Below, one piece after another: positions 54,852-63,610 of a DNA stretch of 64,000 nucleotides. Source of the DNA: Amycolatopsis methanolica 239. GTDB lineage: Bacteria > Actinomycetota > Actinomycetes > Mycobacteriales > Pseudonocardiaceae. A program made the position numbers and the translations under genes. Below the pieces are notes generated by a model. It was not told where the DNA came from, searched no databases, and saw nothing but the letters and a program-made list of their open reading frames with translations. The DNA lies in NCBI RefSeq assembly GCF_000739085.1, contig NZ_CP009110.1:6138001-6202000 (forward strand), read 5' to 3'. Each line of letters begins with the position of its first letter. Within the stretch, counting starts at the first letter, position 1.

Positions 54852-56523
54852 GTGCGGGCCCAGGACGACACGACGCGGTACCCGTGCGCCGCCGCGCACC
54901 TCGACTCCGGATACGCCGACCGGGCGATCCGCGAGTTCCTCACCGAGCCGACCCGGCCGCTGCCGCACTCGCCCGGGTTCGACCCGGCGCGCGTGCTGGT
55001 GGAGGCGATCGCGTCACGCGGCCGCCGCAAGCTGCGCGACGGCATCCCGGCGGTGCTGTTCGGCTTGTTCGTCTGGGCCTCGGGCCCGAGCGTGGTGCTG
55101 TTCACGTGGCTCGTGCTCGCGGTGGCGCTGGTGATCCCGTCGATCTGGCGCAGGACGTTCAACGTGGCGCTCAAGGCGGCGATCGTCGTGGTGCTCGGCG
55201 CCTTCGCGCTGGCCGGTCTGCTGATCTACTTGATCGGCGCGATCGATCCGCAGGCCACCGAGGACTTCACCGGCGGCTACTACGGGGACTACTACGGTCC
55301 GGCCGACGGCGACGAGGAGGTCTGGACCTACGTTTCGATCGCGCTGGTCGTGCTGATGCTCGCGGTCCTGGTGACCGACCGGCTGGTGGTGCGGTCGCTG
55401 CTCGTCGAGCGGTTCGGCTACCGCGCCCGCAACCGGCCGCCCGCCGACCCGTTCACCACCGAACGCCCGCTGCTCGGCCTGTGCCCGCCGCGGTTCGTGC
55501 GGCAGCTGCACCGCTACCGGGACGCCGAGCAGAGCCCGCAGGACGCGGTGCCGTTGTTCGTGCACCGCGGATACAACCCGTTCGTCGGCGCCCGGCTGCA
55601 CCGCGAGTCCTGGTCGATGGCGTTGCCGCTGGACCGGCTGCCGGAGGACCACAAGCCGGACGGCACGCCGTTCGACGAGCTGACCACGCCGTTGCTGTAC
55701 GAACGGGTCCGCGCGGCGATGGCTGTGCTGCAGGAGAGCGAGTCGCTGTCGCCGGACCGGCGGTTGCGTGAGCTGTCGATCCGGGAGGCGGTGTTCGCGT
55801 CGTCCGCGGAGCTGATCGACCACGTGCACCAGCCGGAGTCGGTTGTCTACCTGCGGGGCCTGGACCGGGCGCCGGAGCGGTACCTGCCGCCGGGCGAGGT
55901 CGCGGCGCTGCGCCGGCAGCCGCGGGAGTGGGCGCGCTACTACCTGTGTTTCCAGGTCGAGACGTGGGACCGGGACCTGGTGATGTCGAGCTACCTGCAC
56001 GCGGCTGTCGACGCCAGCACCCTGTACCTGGAGTGGACGCCGTGTGTGCTGCCGCCGGTGCGGGACCGGTACCGCGCGGTGGACAAGCTGCCTGCCGGGG
56101 TGGCCGCCCCGATCGGGCAGGCGCTGCTGCGGTTGCTGCGGTTGCCGGTGACGATCTGGGGTCGCGCCAGGCACACGGTGCAGTGGATCCGGCCGCCGCG
56201 GCAGGACCACGGCCTGATCAACCCGGACGCGTACGGCTCGCTGCGGACGTTGCGCGAGATGGCGGCGGCCGACGATGTCGGCAGCTATTTCCAGCTGGTC
56301 GACGTGGAGCGCTACGAGAAGATCCTGCACAACAGGCTGATGCCCGCGATAAGCCGCGTCCTGCGCGACTGCGGCTATTCGCCGGCCGGCTTCGAGCGCC
56401 AGGCCGTGACCGTGATCCACAAGGAGATCACCATCCACGGCGACAACTACGCATCCATCAACACCGGCGCCAACACCGGTTCGATGGACGGCGCGAACGT
56501 CCACACGGCCACGGGGGATTTAG
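54852..56523 (+). CDS. Large membrane protein with C-terminal INTG-type repeat motif (protein A)
   Basis: About 556 residues. N-terminal soluble part (RAQDDTTRYPCAAAHLDSGY), three or four membrane helices (FGLFVWASGPSVVLFTWLVL; IVVVLGAFALAGLLIYLIGA; YVSIALVVLMLAVLVTDRLV), then a large cytosolic domain of unknown fold ending in ITIHGDNYAS and INTGANTGSMDGAN. The true start is lost at the upstream deletion join; GTG 54852 is the first usable start. A five-G run (56513-56517) seems to hold one extra G: with four, the protein would end in TATGI-TAG just before the next ATG; as written the frame runs on to 56888. Confidence 0.68.
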
Positions 56524-56526
56524 GAC

Positions 56527-56888
56527 ATGCCCGGCGTCAACATCAGCGGCGGCAACTTCGGCCCGATCAACACGGGAACGAACAACGGCTCGATGAGCGG
56601 CGCGAACATCAACCAGCAGCAGCCGCCGCTGGTCACACTGCTGGAGCAGCTGCGTGCCGAGACGGCCGCGCTGGAGGTCGCGGACCGGAAGGCGCTGGAC
56701 CGGAACTTGACCGGCCTGCTGGAGGACGCGCGGAAGGCGCAGGATCCGGACACGGCCGAGGACGTGGAGCCCGAGGTGGTCCGCACTCGGTGGGAGAAGG
56801 TCAAGGGTCTGCTGTCCCAGGCGTCCGAGGTGAGCGGGACGGTGGCGCAGATCGGTGGGCATATTTCGGAACTCATCGGGCCTTCTGA
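56527..56888 (+). CDS. Soluble partner protein with N-terminal INTG-type motif (protein B)
   Basis: About 120 residues. It opens MPGVNISGGNFGP followed by INTGTNNGSMSGAN, a close copy of the C-terminal end of the preceding membrane protein, then a helical/coiled-coil part (LVTLLEQLRAETAALEVADR; NLTGLLEDARKAQDP; EVVRTRWEKVKGLLSQASEV). ATG 56527 is three bases after the corrected stop of protein A. As sequenced the frame stays open into the downstream repeats; a single missing G near 56876 would give the end SELIGAF-TGA at 56886-56888, a normal-looking terminus. Confidence 0.65.
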
Positions 56889-56889
56889 G

Positions 56890-57540
56890 GGGTTTGGCGG
56901 GGTTCTGGGGCGCGGCCTTCCGAGGCGGGGGTGTCTGGGCGGGCCTTCTGAGGCCGGGCTTTTTGAAGCGGGGCGGCGCTGGCGCGGCGGGCGGCCCGTG
57001 GCGCTCGGGCACGCGGACCACTCGCCGCGGAGCGAGGCGACGCTCGCGCGCACACGTCTGGGTCCAGTTCTGGGTGCCTGGGCGTGCACGGGCGGTCGCG
57101 CACGCGGACCACTCGGCGCAGCGCAGGCAGGCGAGCGCGCGCACCTCTGGGTCGGTGCTGGGCGCCCGGGCGCGCAGGGGGCGCTCGGGCACGCGGATCA
57201 CTCCGCGCAGTGCGGGCGGGCGCGCGGGCCTCTGGGCCGGGCTGGGCGCCTGGGCGCGCGCAGGGGGCGCTCGGGCACGTGGGGCGCTTGGGCGCGCGGA
57301 CCTCTCGGTGCGGCGAGGGGCGGGCGGGCGCGCGGTGGGTCCGGCGCTGGGCGCCAGGGCGCGCGGGTAGCTAGGGTGCACGCAGGCCCTCTCGACGCAG
57401 CGCGGGGCGATCGAGCGCGCGGACCTCTCGGTGTGGCGTGGGGCGGTCAGGCGGCGCTGGCGCGCCGCGGTGGGCGGCGTGGGGCGGTCGGGGCGCTTGG
57501 ATTGCGTCATGATGTGGGGCACGAGCTCGACGACGAGGAG
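56890..57540. repeat. Degenerate GC-rich tandem repeats, about 90-bp period
   Basis: This 650-bp gap has no credible gene. GGGCCTTCTGAGG occurs at 56878 and 56943. From 57001 a longer unit with CGGGCACGCGGACCACTC, then GGCGCGCG and CTCTGGGT and GCTGGGCGCCTGGGCGCG, recurs at about 57001, 57090, 57180 and 57266 with decreasing similarity; a related CGCGCGGACCTCTCGGTG occurs at 57293 and 57418. The array lacks stops in one frame, which joins protein B to the synthetase as a spurious long frame. Confidence 0.7.
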
Positions 57541-57549
57541 GTCTGCCCC

Positions 57550-59427
57550 ATGGGCCGTCACGTGGAGGAACACCAGCGCAGCCTTACCGATCCGGAAGGG
57601 TTCTGGCTCGCCGCGGCGAAAGCGATCGATTGGACCCATGAGCCGTCGCGGGCGTTGGACTCCTCGGGGGCTCCCCTGTTCCGCTGGTTCCCGGACGGGG
57701 AGCTCAACACCGCCTACAACGCCCTCGACCGGCACGTCGAACGCGGGCGTGGGGAGCAGCCCGCCCTGATCTGGGACTCTCCGGTCACCGGCAGCAAACG
57801 GACCTACACCTACACGCAACTGCGGGACGAGGTCGCCCTCTTCGCGGGGGCTTTGCGGTCCCTCGGCGTCGGCAAGGGCGACCGCGTCATCGTTTACCTG
57901 CCGATGGTTCCCGAGGCCGCCGTGGCGATGCTCGCGTGCGCGCGGATCGGCGCTGTGCACTCCGTGGTCTTCGGCGGCTTCGCGCCCAAGGAACTCGCCG
58001 CCCGCATCGAGGACGCCAAACCGAAGGTGATCGTCGCCGCGTCCTGCGGTATCGAACCGAACCGCGTGGTCGAGTACAAGCCGATCATCGACGAGGCCCT
58101 CGCCGCGACCGAGCACCAGCCGGACAAGGTCGTGGTGCTGCAACGCGACGCGGCGCATGCAACACTGGGCGACCGGGACGTCGACTGGCGGGAACTGGTC
58201 GCCGGGGCGAGCCCGGTCGACCCGGTGCCGGTCGCGGCGACCGACCCGCTCTACATCCTCTACACCTCCGGCACGACCGGGAAACCGAAGGGCGTCGTCC
58301 GCGACGCGGGCGGCCACGCCGTCGCCCTGGCGTACTCGATGCGCGCGGTCTACGACATCCAGCCCGGCGACATCTGGTGGACCGCATCCGACGTCGGCTG
58401 GGTGGTCGGCCACTCCTACATCGTGTACGCGCCACTGCTGATCGGCGCCACGACCGTGATGTACGAGGGCAAGCCGGTCGGCACCCCGGACGCCGGCGCG
58501 TTCTGGCGCGTCATCAGCGAGCACAAGGTGAAGGCCCTGTTCACCGCGCCGACCGCGCTGCGGGCGATCAAACGCGTCGACCCGGACGCCACCGAGCTCG
58601 CGAAGTACGACCTGTCGTCGTTCCGCACCCTGTTCATGGCCGGTGAGCGGCTCGACCCGGAGACCCTGAACTGGGCCGCCGACAAGCTGGGCGTGCCGGT
58701 GATCGACCACTGGTGGCAGACCGAGACCGGCTGGCCGATCGCGGCGAACCCGCGCGGACTGGAACCGATGCTGGTGAAGCCGGGCTCGGCGACCGTCCCC
58801 GTGCCCGGCTACGACGTGCGGATCCTCGACCAGGCCGGCAATCCGCTGCCCGCCGGGCAGGAAGGCGCCATCTGCATCAAGCTGCCGATGCCGCCGGGCA
58901 CCCTGCCGACCTTGTGGGGCGACGACGAGCGCTACGTGGAGGCGTACCTGTCGCGCTACGAGGGCTACTACCTCACCGGCGACTCGGGCTACTTCGACGA
59001 GGACGGGTACCTGTTCGTCATGGGCCGCACCGACGACGTCATCAACGTGGCCGGGCACCGGTTGTCGACCGGGTCGATGGAGGCCGTGCTGGCGGCGCAC
59101 CCCGCGGTCGCCGAATGCGCGGTGATCGGCGTGCACGACTCGCTCAAGGGCCAGCTGCCGCGCGGCCTGGTGGTGCTCAAGTCCGGTGTGGACATCGACG
59201 AGGCGACGCTGAAGGCCGAGCTGATCACCGCCGTCCGGCGGGACATCGGCCCGGTGGCCGCGTTCCGGCAAGTGTCTGTTGTGGACGCTCTGCCGAAGAC
59301 GCGATCGGGCAAGATCCTCCGCAAGACCATGCGCGGACTCGCGGAAGGCCGGGACGAGCCGGTGCCGTCGACCATCGAAGATCCTTCGGTGCTCGACAAG
59401 CTGCGCGCGGTGCTGCGGGAGAGCTGA
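57550..59427 (+). CDS. Propionyl-/acetyl-CoA synthetase (PrpE-like)
   Basis: A 625-residue adenylate-forming ligase: N-terminal ACAS_N region (TDPEGFWLAAAKAIDWTHEP), ATP loop LYILYTSGTTGKPKGVVRD, HWWQTETGWPIAANP, hinge GRTDDVINVAGHRLSTG and catalytic Lys in PKTRSGKILRKTMRGLA. The GDIWWTASDVGWVVGHSYIV block and overall flavour match PrpE/ACSS3 propionate-CoA ligases more than acetyl-CoA synthetase proper. ATG 57550 has GAGGAGG before it and starts where homology starts. Lysine acetylation control of the SGK lysine is typical. Confidence 0.88.
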   Translation: MGRHVEEHQRSLTDPEGFWLAAAKAIDWTHEPSRALDSSGAPLFRWFPDGELNTAYNALDRHVERGRGEQPALIWDSPVTGSKRTYTYTQLRDEVALFAGALRSLGVGKGDRVIVYLPMVPEAAVAMLACARIGAVHSVVFGGFAPKELAARIEDAKPKVIVAASCGIEPNRVVEYKPIIDEALAATEHQPDKVVVLQRDAAHATLGDRDVDWRELVAGASPVDPVPVAATDPLYILYTSGTTGKPKGVVRDAGGHAVALAYSMRAVYDIQPGDIWWTASDVGWVVGHSYIVYAPLLIGATTVMYEGKPVGTPDAGAFWRVISEHKVKALFTAPTALRAIKRVDPDATELAKYDLSSFRTLFMAGERLDPETLNWAADKLGVPVIDHWWQTETGWPIAANPRGLEPMLVKPGSATVPVPGYDVRILDQAGNPLPAGQEGAICIKLPMPPGTLPTLWGDDERYVEAYLSRYEGYYLTGDSGYFDEDGYLFVMGRTDDVINVAGHRLSTGSMEAVLAAHPAVAECAVIGVHDSLKGQLPRGLVVLKSGVDIDEATLKAELITAVRRDIGPVAAFRQVSVVDALPKTRSGKILRKTMRGLAEGRDEPVPSTIEDPSVLDKLRAVLRES

Positions 59428-59616
59428 CCGCGAAAAAGTCCACTTGAGACGAATGAGGACGTTCGGCAGGGCGTTGATGTTCATACCGACAAGCTAGACC
59501 CGATCACCGACAGAAATCACTGTCCGGCCGGGGAATCGCCACCCGAACGAGTCGAACGCGGCTGTTCACCCGGCCGGAGCAGTGGGCGGCAACCGGGGCA
59601 TTGCGCGCGTCGGAAC

Positions 59617-59632
59617 ACTGGTCTATACCTTT
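59617..59632 (+). promoter_or_regulatory. DasR-type dre site upstream of the hexosaminidase
   Basis: ACTGGTCTATACCTTT agrees at 13 of 16 positions with the Streptomyces DasR consensus ACTGGTCTAGACCACT and lies 37 bp before the GH20 start codon. DasR represses chitin/GlcNAc genes until glucosamine-6-phosphate accumulates, so control of a hexosaminidase fits. Confidence 0.6.
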
Positions 59633-59668
59633 AGGGGACCCGCTCCCGATTCCCGCGGAGAGTGACCC

Positions 59669-61237
59669 ATGCGCAGACCCCTGGCCGGCCTGCTCGGCAC
59701 CACCGCGCTCGCGCTGACCGCCCTCACCCAGCCCGCACTCGCCAGCGAACCCACCGCCGCGCCGAACACCCGCGCGCTGGCGGACGTGATCCCCGTTCCG
59801 GTGTCGGCGATCGCCGACCCCAAGGCCGGCTTCCGGCTGACCCCGGTCACCGCGATCGAGGCCGACCGCGGCGCCCGGCAGGTCGCCGACTACCTCGCCG
59901 GCCTGCTCCGCCCGTCGACCGGGTACCGCCTCCCGGTCGTCGAGCGCACCTCGGCGCCGTCCATCGCGCTCGAGCTCGGCCCGACCGCGCGGGTCGGCGA
60001 CCAGGGCTACCAGCTCACGGTGACGAAGAAGGGCGTCACGCTGCGCGCGAACAGCGGCGACGGCCTGTTCGCCGGCGTGCAGACGCTGCGCCAGCTGCTG
60101 CCCGCGCAGGTCGAGTCACGGCAGGTGGCAAGCGGCCCGTGGAGCGTGCCGGGCGGGAAGATCGTGGACTACCCGCGCTTCGCCTACCGCGGCGCGATGC
60201 TCGACGTGGCACGGCACTTCTTCTCCGTCGACGAGGTGAAGCGCTACATCGACCAGATCGCGCAGTACAAGGTCAACCGGCTGCACCTGCACCTCGCGGA
60301 CGACCAGGGCTGGCGGATCGAGATCAAGAGCTGGCCGCGCCTGGCGACGTACGGCGGTAGCACCGAGGTCGGCGGCGGCCCCGGCGGCTACTACACGCAG
60401 GAGCAGTACAAGGACCTGGTGGCCTACGCCGCGTCCCGGCACATCACGGTGATCCCGGAGATCGACATGCCGGGCCACACCAACGCCGCGCTCGCGTCGT
60501 ACGCGGAGTTGAACTGTGACGGCGTCGCGCCGCCGCTGTACACCGGCATCGAGGTCGGGTTCAGCTCGCTGTGCGTGGACAAGGACATCACCTACGAGTT
60601 CCTCGACGACGTGATCGGCGAGCTGGCCGCCCTGACCCCGGGGCGGTACCTGCACATCGGCGGGGACGAGGCCCACGCCACGACCCCAGAGGACTACCAG
60701 AAGTTCATGGGCCAGGTGCTCCCGATCGTCGCCAAGCACGGCAAACTGGCGCAGGGCTGGCACGAGATCGCGAAGGCCGACCCGCCGGTGTCCGCGGTGC
60801 CGCAGTTCTGGGACACCGACGGCGTCGACGCCGACACGGCGGCGGCCGCCGCGGCGGGCAACAAGATCGTCGTTTCGCCTGCCAACAAGGCCTACCTCGA
60901 CATGCAGTACAACGAGAACAGCCCGCTCGGCCTCCACTGGGCCGGATACGTGGAGGTCGCCGACTCCTACGACTGGGACCCGTCGACGGCGGTGCAGGGC
61001 GTCGGCGAGGCGTCCGTCGCGGGTGTCGAGGCGCCGTTGTGGTCGGAGACCCTGACCGACAGCGACGCCATCGAGTTCATGGCCTTCCCGCGGCTGCCAG
61101 GCATCGCGGAGATCGGGTGGTCGCCGAAGTCGACCCACGACTGGAACGACTTCCGCGAGCGGCTGGCGCAGCAGGCGCCGCGGTGGGAGATCCAGGGGAT
61201 CGGCTTCTACCGCTCCCCGCAGGTCGACTGGCCGTAG
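59669..61237 (+). CDS. Secreted beta-N-acetylhexosaminidase, GH20
   Basis: A 522-residue exported enzyme. Signal peptide LLGTTALALTALTQPALAS (cleavage after ALA), a GH20b domain (about 40-160), then the catalytic barrel: YRGAMLDVARHFFSVDEVKR, NRLHLHLADDQGWRIEIKSW, EIDMPGHTNAAL and the catalytic pair in HIGGDEAHATT. It removes terminal GlcNAc from chito-oligosaccharides or glycans. ATG 59669; the dre-like element upstream ties it to chitin/GlcNAc sensing. Confidence 0.92.
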   Translation: MRRPLAGLLGTTALALTALTQPALASEPTAAPNTRALADVIPVPVSAIADPKAGFRLTPVTAIEADRGARQVADYLAGLLRPSTGYRLPVVERTSAPSIALELGPTARVGDQGYQLTVTKKGVTLRANSGDGLFAGVQTLRQLLPAQVESRQVASGPWSVPGGKIVDYPRFAYRGAMLDVARHFFSVDEVKRYIDQIAQYKVNRLHLHLADDQGWRIEIKSWPRLATYGGSTEVGGGPGGYYTQEQYKDLVAYAASRHITVIPEIDMPGHTNAALASYAELNCDGVAPPLYTGIEVGFSSLCVDKDITYEFLDDVIGELAALTPGRYLHIGGDEAHATTPEDYQKFMGQVLPIVAKHGKLAQGWHEIAKADPPVSAVPQFWDTDGVDADTAAAAAAGNKIVVSPANKAYLDMQYNENSPLGLHWAGYVEVADSYDWDPSTAVQGVGEASVAGVEAPLWSETLTDSDAIEFMAFPRLPGIAEIGWSPKSTHDWNDFRERLAQQAPRWEIQGIGFYRSPQVDWP

Positions 61238-61243
61238 CAGGCA

Positions 61244-61278
61244 CGCGGGCCCGGCGCGTCCCCCTCGCCGGGCCCGCG
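61244..61278 (+). terminator. Strong hairpin after the hexosaminidase gene
   Basis: CGCGGGCCCGGCG (61244-61256) and its exact complement (61266-61278) form a 13-bp perfect stem with a 9-base loop six bases after the GH20 stop. There is no T-run, as often in high-GC actinobacteria. Confidence 0.7.
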
Positions 61279-61289
61279 GGGTCGGTCCG

Positions 61290-61552
61290 CGGCTTCCCGG
61301 AGGGCAGCCCACGTGTCCGCCAGGAGCGCCAGGTGCCTGAGCTTGCCCGGGTTGTCGACCGTGCGGATCGTCTGGACCAGGACACGTGGGCATTGATCCG
61401 GGCGAACAGCGGCATGAGCGTCGCGGGCACGCCGGCCACCGCACCGGCCCCGGTGAACCGCTCCGCCCACTGCGGCGCCTTGCCACCGGCGTCGCCGATC
61501 ATCTGCACGTCGGCGGCCAGCGCGACACGTCGATCGCGGCCGCAGTTCATGG
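61290..61552 (-). pseudogene. ECF41-type sigma factor remnant (C-terminal SnoaL-like part)
   Basis: Legible in two frames: LAADVQMIGDAGGKAPQWAE with FTGAGAVAGVPATLMPLFAR, and QTIRTVDNPGKLRHLALLAD with TWAALREA, which are the SnoaL-like C-terminal halves of SigJ/ECF41 sigma factors. About 35 residues between INAHV and QTIRTV are missing at a frame change near 61385, and both sigma domains are absent: the 5' side abuts the SDR remnant. Not functional. Confidence 0.62.
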
Positions 61553-61583
61553 AACTCCTCGGCGCGATCCACCACGACCCGGT

Positions 61584-62129
61584 CTACCACGGCAGCGGCC
61601 CGTCCTCGGCGAAGAAGCCGGCCCTCGGGGCCGAGCGTGGAGAGCCGCACCACGACCCCGGCGCCCTGCGCGACGGTCAGGAACCCGGTGCGGTTGTTGC
61701 TGTCCGTGTCGACATAGCCGGGCACGACCGCGTTGACCAGGACACCGTCCTTGCGCAACTCGTTGGCTTACTGGACGGTCAGCGCGCACAGGCCGTCTTC
61801 GACGGGCCGTACGCCGCGGACGGCAGCAGCGCCGCGAAGGGTTCGTCCGGGTCGCTGGTCAGGGTCAGCGAGGCGGCGTGGTTGACCAGCACATCGAGCC
61901 GGCCGAAGCGGTCTTTGATCTGCCGCGCAGCCCGCCGCACCCCCGCCGCGACGGTGGCGTCCAAGGTGATCGCGTGCCCGCTGATCGCCGCGGCCGCTTC
62001 CCTCCGCGCGCCGCGGGTCCGGCCGCCGACGAGGACGGTCATGCCTAGCTCGGCGAGCTGTTCGGCCACGCCGCGCCCGCTCCCCTTCTTCGCTCCGGTG
62101 ACCAGCGCGACCTTCTGCGGTTCGCCCAT
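61584..62129 (-). pseudogene. Short-chain dehydrogenase/reductase, disrupted
   Basis: ATG 62129 behind GAGGAG opens a normal SDR (KVALVTGAKKGSGRGVAEQL with the TGxxxGxG motif, RFGRLDVLVNHA). About 50 residues, including the catalytic Ser strand, are missing between VNHA and ASLTLTSDPDEP; SAAYGPSKTA (YxxxK) follows; then a TAA replaces a Tyr codon in TVQ-stop-ANELRKDGVL, and a frameshift precedes the end AGFFAEDGPLPW (stop at 61584). Three independent lesions. Confidence 0.68.
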
Positions 62130-62270
62130 CATCAGCTCCTCGCTGCGGGTGTGTGCTCGGCACCCGAGACGAAACAGCCGCTCCCCTGTGACATCCGGTC
62201 GAGTAGACAGCGTCTACAGATCTTGGTACACAGGTGACCACCAGGTGAACGCCGAATGTCGGAGAGCTGA

Positions 62271-63080
62271 ATGGGCTATCAGAGGTTCGTCGCCCTCGGC
62301 GACAGTTGCGCGGAAGGCCTGCACGACCCGTACCCGGGCACCGACGTCTACCGGGGCTGGGCCGACCTGGCCGCGGCCACGCTCGCCCAGCACGAGCCCG
62401 CCTTCCGGTACGCCAACCTGGCCGTCCGCGGCCGCCGCCTCGACCAGATCATCGTCGAGCAGATCCCCGCGGCTCTGGACCTCAAGCCAGACCTCGTCGC
62501 GCTCTTCGGCGGCGCGAACGACGTCATGACCCGCACCTACCGCGCCGAGGTCGTCGCGAAGCGGGTGGACGCGGCGATCCGGATGCTCACCCGGGCCGCG
62601 CCCACCGTCGTCGTCTTCACGCTCAGCGACGTCTCCGGGCGCGTGCCGGGCCTGCTGCGCATCCGCCACCGCCTGGAAGCCCTCAACGACGCGATCCACG
62701 CGTCCGCGGCGAAGCACGGCGCCGAAGTGGTCGACCTGTGGGGTGAGGAAGCCGTGCACGACCTGCGCTACTTCGGCCCGGACCGGCTGCACCTGTCCGA
62801 GTACGGCCACCGCAGGCTGGCCGCGCACCTGCTCACGACCCTCGGCGTCGACTACGACCCGGCGTGGCTGGAGCCGCTACCCGGCGACCCGGTACGCCCC
62901 GGCCTGCGCGCGCACGCCCGCTGGGTGTGGCGCGAGGTCCTGCCGGTGGTGGTCACCCGCACCCGCAACTGGTTCACCGGCCGGTCGCCCGGCGACGGTT
63001 TCGCGCCGAAGCGCCCCGATCTGCTCCCCGTCATCGCCGACGAGCTGGCGTCGTGGAAAACGATCCCCGGCAGCGCCTGA
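62271..63080 (+). CDS. SGNH/GDSL-family hydrolase
   Basis: A 269-residue esterase-fold protein. Block I FVALGDSCAEGLHDP contains the nucleophile Ser in GDS, block III FGGANDVM the GxND oxyanion residue, and block V PDRLHLSEYGHRRLAAHLL the catalytic D..H pair. No signal peptide, so probably cytosolic. ATG 62271. Its last 28 bases overlap the TetR gene, so the two are co-expressed. Confidence 0.88.
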   Translation: MGYQRFVALGDSCAEGLHDPYPGTDVYRGWADLAAATLAQHEPAFRYANLAVRGRRLDQIIVEQIPAALDLKPDLVALFGGANDVMTRTYRAEVVAKRVDAAIRMLTRAAPTVVVFTLSDVSGRVPGLLRIRHRLEALNDAIHASAAKHGAEVVDLWGEEAVHDLRYFGPDRLHLSEYGHRRLAAHLLTTLGVDYDPAWLEPLPGDPVRPGLRAHARWVWREVLPVVVTRTRNWFTGRSPGDGFAPKRPDLLPVIADELASWKTIPGSA

Positions 63081-63610
63081 TCGACAACGGCGTCGCCGTC
63101 CTGACCAGCGAGGGCGTCGAGGCCGTCACCCTGCGGCGGATCGCGCGCGAGGCGGGCGTCTCGCACGGCGCGCCACTGCGGCACTTCGCCGGGCGCGCCG
63201 AGCTGCTCGCCGCGGTCGCCGCGACCGGGTTCGGGGAGCTGCACGAGCGCGCGGCCGCCCTGCCGGAGGGCAACCCGCAGCAACGGCTGCTGACCGCGTG
63301 CCGCCACTACCTCGACTTCGCGCTGGCGAACCCGGCCATGTTCGAGCTGATGTTCCGGCCGGACCTGATCGACGTGCGGGAACCCGAGCTGGCCCGGCTG
63401 TCCGGCGCGGTGTTCGAGCAGTTCCTGGACCTGGTGACCCGCGCGCAAGCGGTCGGCTGGCGGCGGGGCACCGCTTCGCGTCCGCTCGCCGCGTCGCTGT
63501 GGGCGTCGCTGCACGGGCTAGCCGCGCTGTGGCTGCGTGGCGGGCTCGCCGAGTCCTCCGACGTCGAGCAGACGCTGGCCGTCACGCTCAACACCTACCT
63601 GCGCTCCTGA
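63053..63610 (+). CDS. TetR-family transcriptional regulator
   Basis: A 185-residue regulator: HTH about residues 8-52 (LIDNGVAVLTSEGVEAVTLR, then AREAGVSHGAPLRHFAGRAEL) and a TetR_C_13/WHG-type ligand domain (RHYLDFALANPAMFELMFRP). GTG 63053 lies inside the SGNH gene end. It probably regulates this small operon. Its 3' end overlaps the convergent decarboxylase by 16 bp. Confidence 0.85.
   Translation: MENDPRQRLIDNGVAVLTSEGVEAVTLRRIAREAGVSHGAPLRHFAGRAELLAAVAATGFGELHERAAALPEGNPQQRLLTACRHYLDFALANPAMFELMFRPDLIDVREPELARLSGAVFEQFLDLVTRAQAVGWRRGTASRPLAASLWASLHGLAALWLRGGLAESSDVEQTLAVTLNTYLRS

Noticed and set aside
56527..59427. A single 966-aa fusion of protein B, the repeats and the CoA synthetase
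   Set aside because: The synthetase has its own GAGGAGG site and homology starts at ATG 57550; the joining part is GC-rich repeat, and one missing G would end protein B at 56888.
56458..59484. A 1008-codon open frame on the minus strand
   Set aside because: It is the antisense of protein B, the repeat array and the CoA synthetase; codon pattern and lack of a ribosome site show it is a high-GC shadow frame.
59428..59500. Short minus-strand peptide beginning MNINALPNVLIRLK
   Set aside because: The frame has no stop of its own and no ribosome site; it merely enters the antisense of the synthetase gene.
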